From Velocimicrobium porci (lineage in GTDB: Bacteria > Bacillota > Clostridia > Lachnospirales > Lachnospiraceae), in contig NZ_VUMT01000007.1 of assembly GCF_009696045.1 (NCBI RefSeq), forward strand, positions 1-64,000: DNA of 64,000 nucleotides, read 5' to 3'. Shown here piece by piece: positions 62,885-64,000 of the stretch. Made by a program: the position numbers and the translations under genes. Below the pieces are notes generated by a model. That model made no database searches. It was not told the DNA's origin and saw only the letters and a program-made list of their open reading frames with translations. Position 1 is the first letter of the stretch, and every line of letters starts with the position of its first letter.

Positions 62885-64000
62885 ATGAGAGCTTATGAAC
62901 GTTTATTAAACTATGTAAAAGTGGCAACAGCAAGTGATGACAAGAGTGAAGCAACGCCAACAACAAAGTGTCAGTTTGATTTAGCAAATCAGTTAGTAAA
63001 GGAATTGAAAGAACTCGGGGTAGAAGATGCAAGTGTAGATGAGTTGTGCTATGTTTATGGTACATTGCAGGCAACAGAAGGGATGGAGGACAAACCAAAG
63101 ATTGGCTTTATTGCCCATATGGATACTGCACCGGATTTCTGTGGTGAGAATATTAAACCTCAGATTATTGAAAATTATGACGGACAAGATGTTGTATTGG
63201 GAACAAGTGGAAGAGTATTGAGTGTGGATACATTTCCGCATTTAAAAAAATTAACTGGAAGAACATTAATTACTACAGATGGTACAACACTTTTAGGCTC
63301 TGACGATAAATCCGGAATCGCAGAAATTATGACGGTAATAGAAAAGATTCAAAATGAGAATATTCCTCATGGAACAATTTGTATTGGATTCACACCGGAT
63401 GAAGAAGTTGGAGCAGGAGCAGACCACTTTGATGTAGAACGCTTCGGAGCAGAATTTGCTTATACAGTAGATGGTGGAGAAGAAGGAGAAATCGTATACG
63501 AAAACTTTAATGCATATGAGGCTCTATTTGATATCAATGGCTTTAATGTACATCCGGGAAGTGCAAAAAATACAATGATTAATGCACAGCTTGTTGCAAT
63601 GGAGATTAATGGCATGCTTCCGGCAGCCGAAGTTCCAGAACATACGGAAGGATATGAAGGTTTCTATCATTTATGTGAGATGAGTGGGAATGTGGAAAAA
63701 ACACATATGGAATATATCGTAAGAGATCATAGCAGTAATATGATGGAAGCAAGACTTCATACTTTGCGTCAAATTGAAAAAGTAATCAATGAGAAATATG
63801 GAGAAGGAACGGTACAGTTATCAATAAGAGAAGAATATAGAAATATGGAAGAAAAAATTCGTCCATGCTTCCATATTGTGGAAACAGCAAAAAAAGTAAT
63901 AGACGAAATGGGAATTGAACCAATTACCGTAGCAGAGCGTGGAGGAACAGACGGTGCAAGACTAAGCTTTATGGGTCTTCCTTGCCCAAATTTAGGAACT
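62885..64000 (+). CDS. pepT: Peptidase T (tripeptide aminopeptidase), partial
   Basis: The first 372 codons are in the window; the gene runs off the right edge, where about 35 more residues are expected. PepT is a cytoplasmic zinc enzyme that removes the N-terminal residue of tripeptides. The metal-binding segments are AHMDTAPDF, GSDDKSGIAE, TPDEEVGAGADHF and VDGGEEGEIVYENFNA, and GTDGARLSFMGLPCPNLGT comes last. ATG 62885 follows AGGAG. The hairpin AGGTCA/TGACCT at about 62830-62851 lies between it and the ClC gene. Confidence 0.94.
   Translation, partial: MRAYERLLNYVKVATASDDKSEATPTTKCQFDLANQLVKELKELGVEDASVDELCYVYGTLQATEGMEDKPKIGFIAHMDTAPDFCGENIKPQIIENYDGQDVVLGTSGRVLSVDTFPHLKKLTGRTLITTDGTTLLGSDDKSGIAEIMTVIEKIQNENIPHGTICIGFTPDEEVGAGADHFDVERFGAEFAYTVDGGEEGEIVYENFNAYEALFDINGFNVHPGSAKNTMINAQLVAMEINGMLPAAEVPEHTEGYEGFYHLCEMSGNVEKTHMEYIVRDHSSNMMEARLHTLRQIEKVINEKYGEGTVQLSIREEYRNMEEKIRPCFHIVETAKKVIDEMGIEPITVAERGGTDGARLSFMGLPCPNLGT

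Overview
The window looks like chromosome of a low-GC, anaerobic Gram-positive bacterium of the Lachnospiraceae type. The supporting signs are an A+T-rich sequence with strong AGGAGG ribosome sites, the order rel / MBL hydrolase / hemZ / hisS / aspS, an LL-diaminopimelate aminotransferase, HemZ, a maltodextrin operon driven by a YesMN-type two-component system, LCP and LicD wall-polymer genes, and several large hybrid histidine kinases. The species cannot be fixed from sequence alone. Gene starts given here were chosen by Shine-Dalgarno fit and often differ from the longest possible frame.

Layout. 1-4.2 kb: end of a probable histidine kinase, an FtsX-type ABC permease with its ATPase, and a LytTR regulator that lacks the phosphoacceptor Asp. 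4.3-16.5 kb: a starch/maltodextrin locus (YesN regulator, YesM kinase, a sensor-linked binding lipoprotein, MalE/F/G transporter without its own ATPase, pullulanase, neopullulanase). 16.6-17.4 kb: an unknown lipoprotein. 17.5-22.2 kb: an accessory island on the minus strand, bounded by 45-bp direct repeats. It encodes a large CBM / calcium-repeat / vWA protein with a toxin-like C-terminus, followed by two near-identical membrane-anchored proteins, an orphan copy of the toxin tail and a relic of a third copy. 22.3-31 kb: housekeeping block (rel, MBL, hemZ, HD-domain protein, hisS, aspS, cold-shock protein). 31-39 kb: a highly palindromic intergenic element, a free-standing MetH-activation-like protein, a degenerate EAL protein, galM, upp, a hybrid kinase and a small membrane protein. 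39-47 kb: phosphoglucomutase, mannose-6-phosphate isomerase, cardiolipin synthase, a GGDEF protein, a chemoreceptor-tail relic, a C_GCAxxG_C_C protein, a hemerythrin and a polysaccharide deacetylase. 47-53 kb: PilZ protein, dapL and a second hybrid kinase. 53-64 kb: metH, a GT2/LicD/LicD/LCP surface-polymer cluster, ilvN-ilvC, a ClC transporter and the start of pepT.

How genes work together. The YesMN pair plus its binding lipoprotein probably sense oligosaccharide and control the MalEFG-pullulanase-neopullulanase operon; GalM, phosphoglucomutase and ManA connect to the same sugar metabolism. A GGDEF protein, a degenerate EAL protein, a PilZ protein and an HD protein suggest cyclic-di-GMP signalling. 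MetH lacks a reactivation domain, and a candidate for that domain is encoded 21 kb away.

The strongest candidate for an undescribed system is the 17.5-22.2 kb island. It has the marks of a polymorphic toxin/immunity locus: modular secreted carrier, variable C-terminal domain, tandem membrane-anchored immunity candidates and an orphan toxin-tail/immunity unit. Its 5' end is broken by at least two frameshifts, one in an A8 tract. Two dispersed intergenic repeat families and two hairpins that would mask ribosome-binding sites are the other notable non-coding signals.
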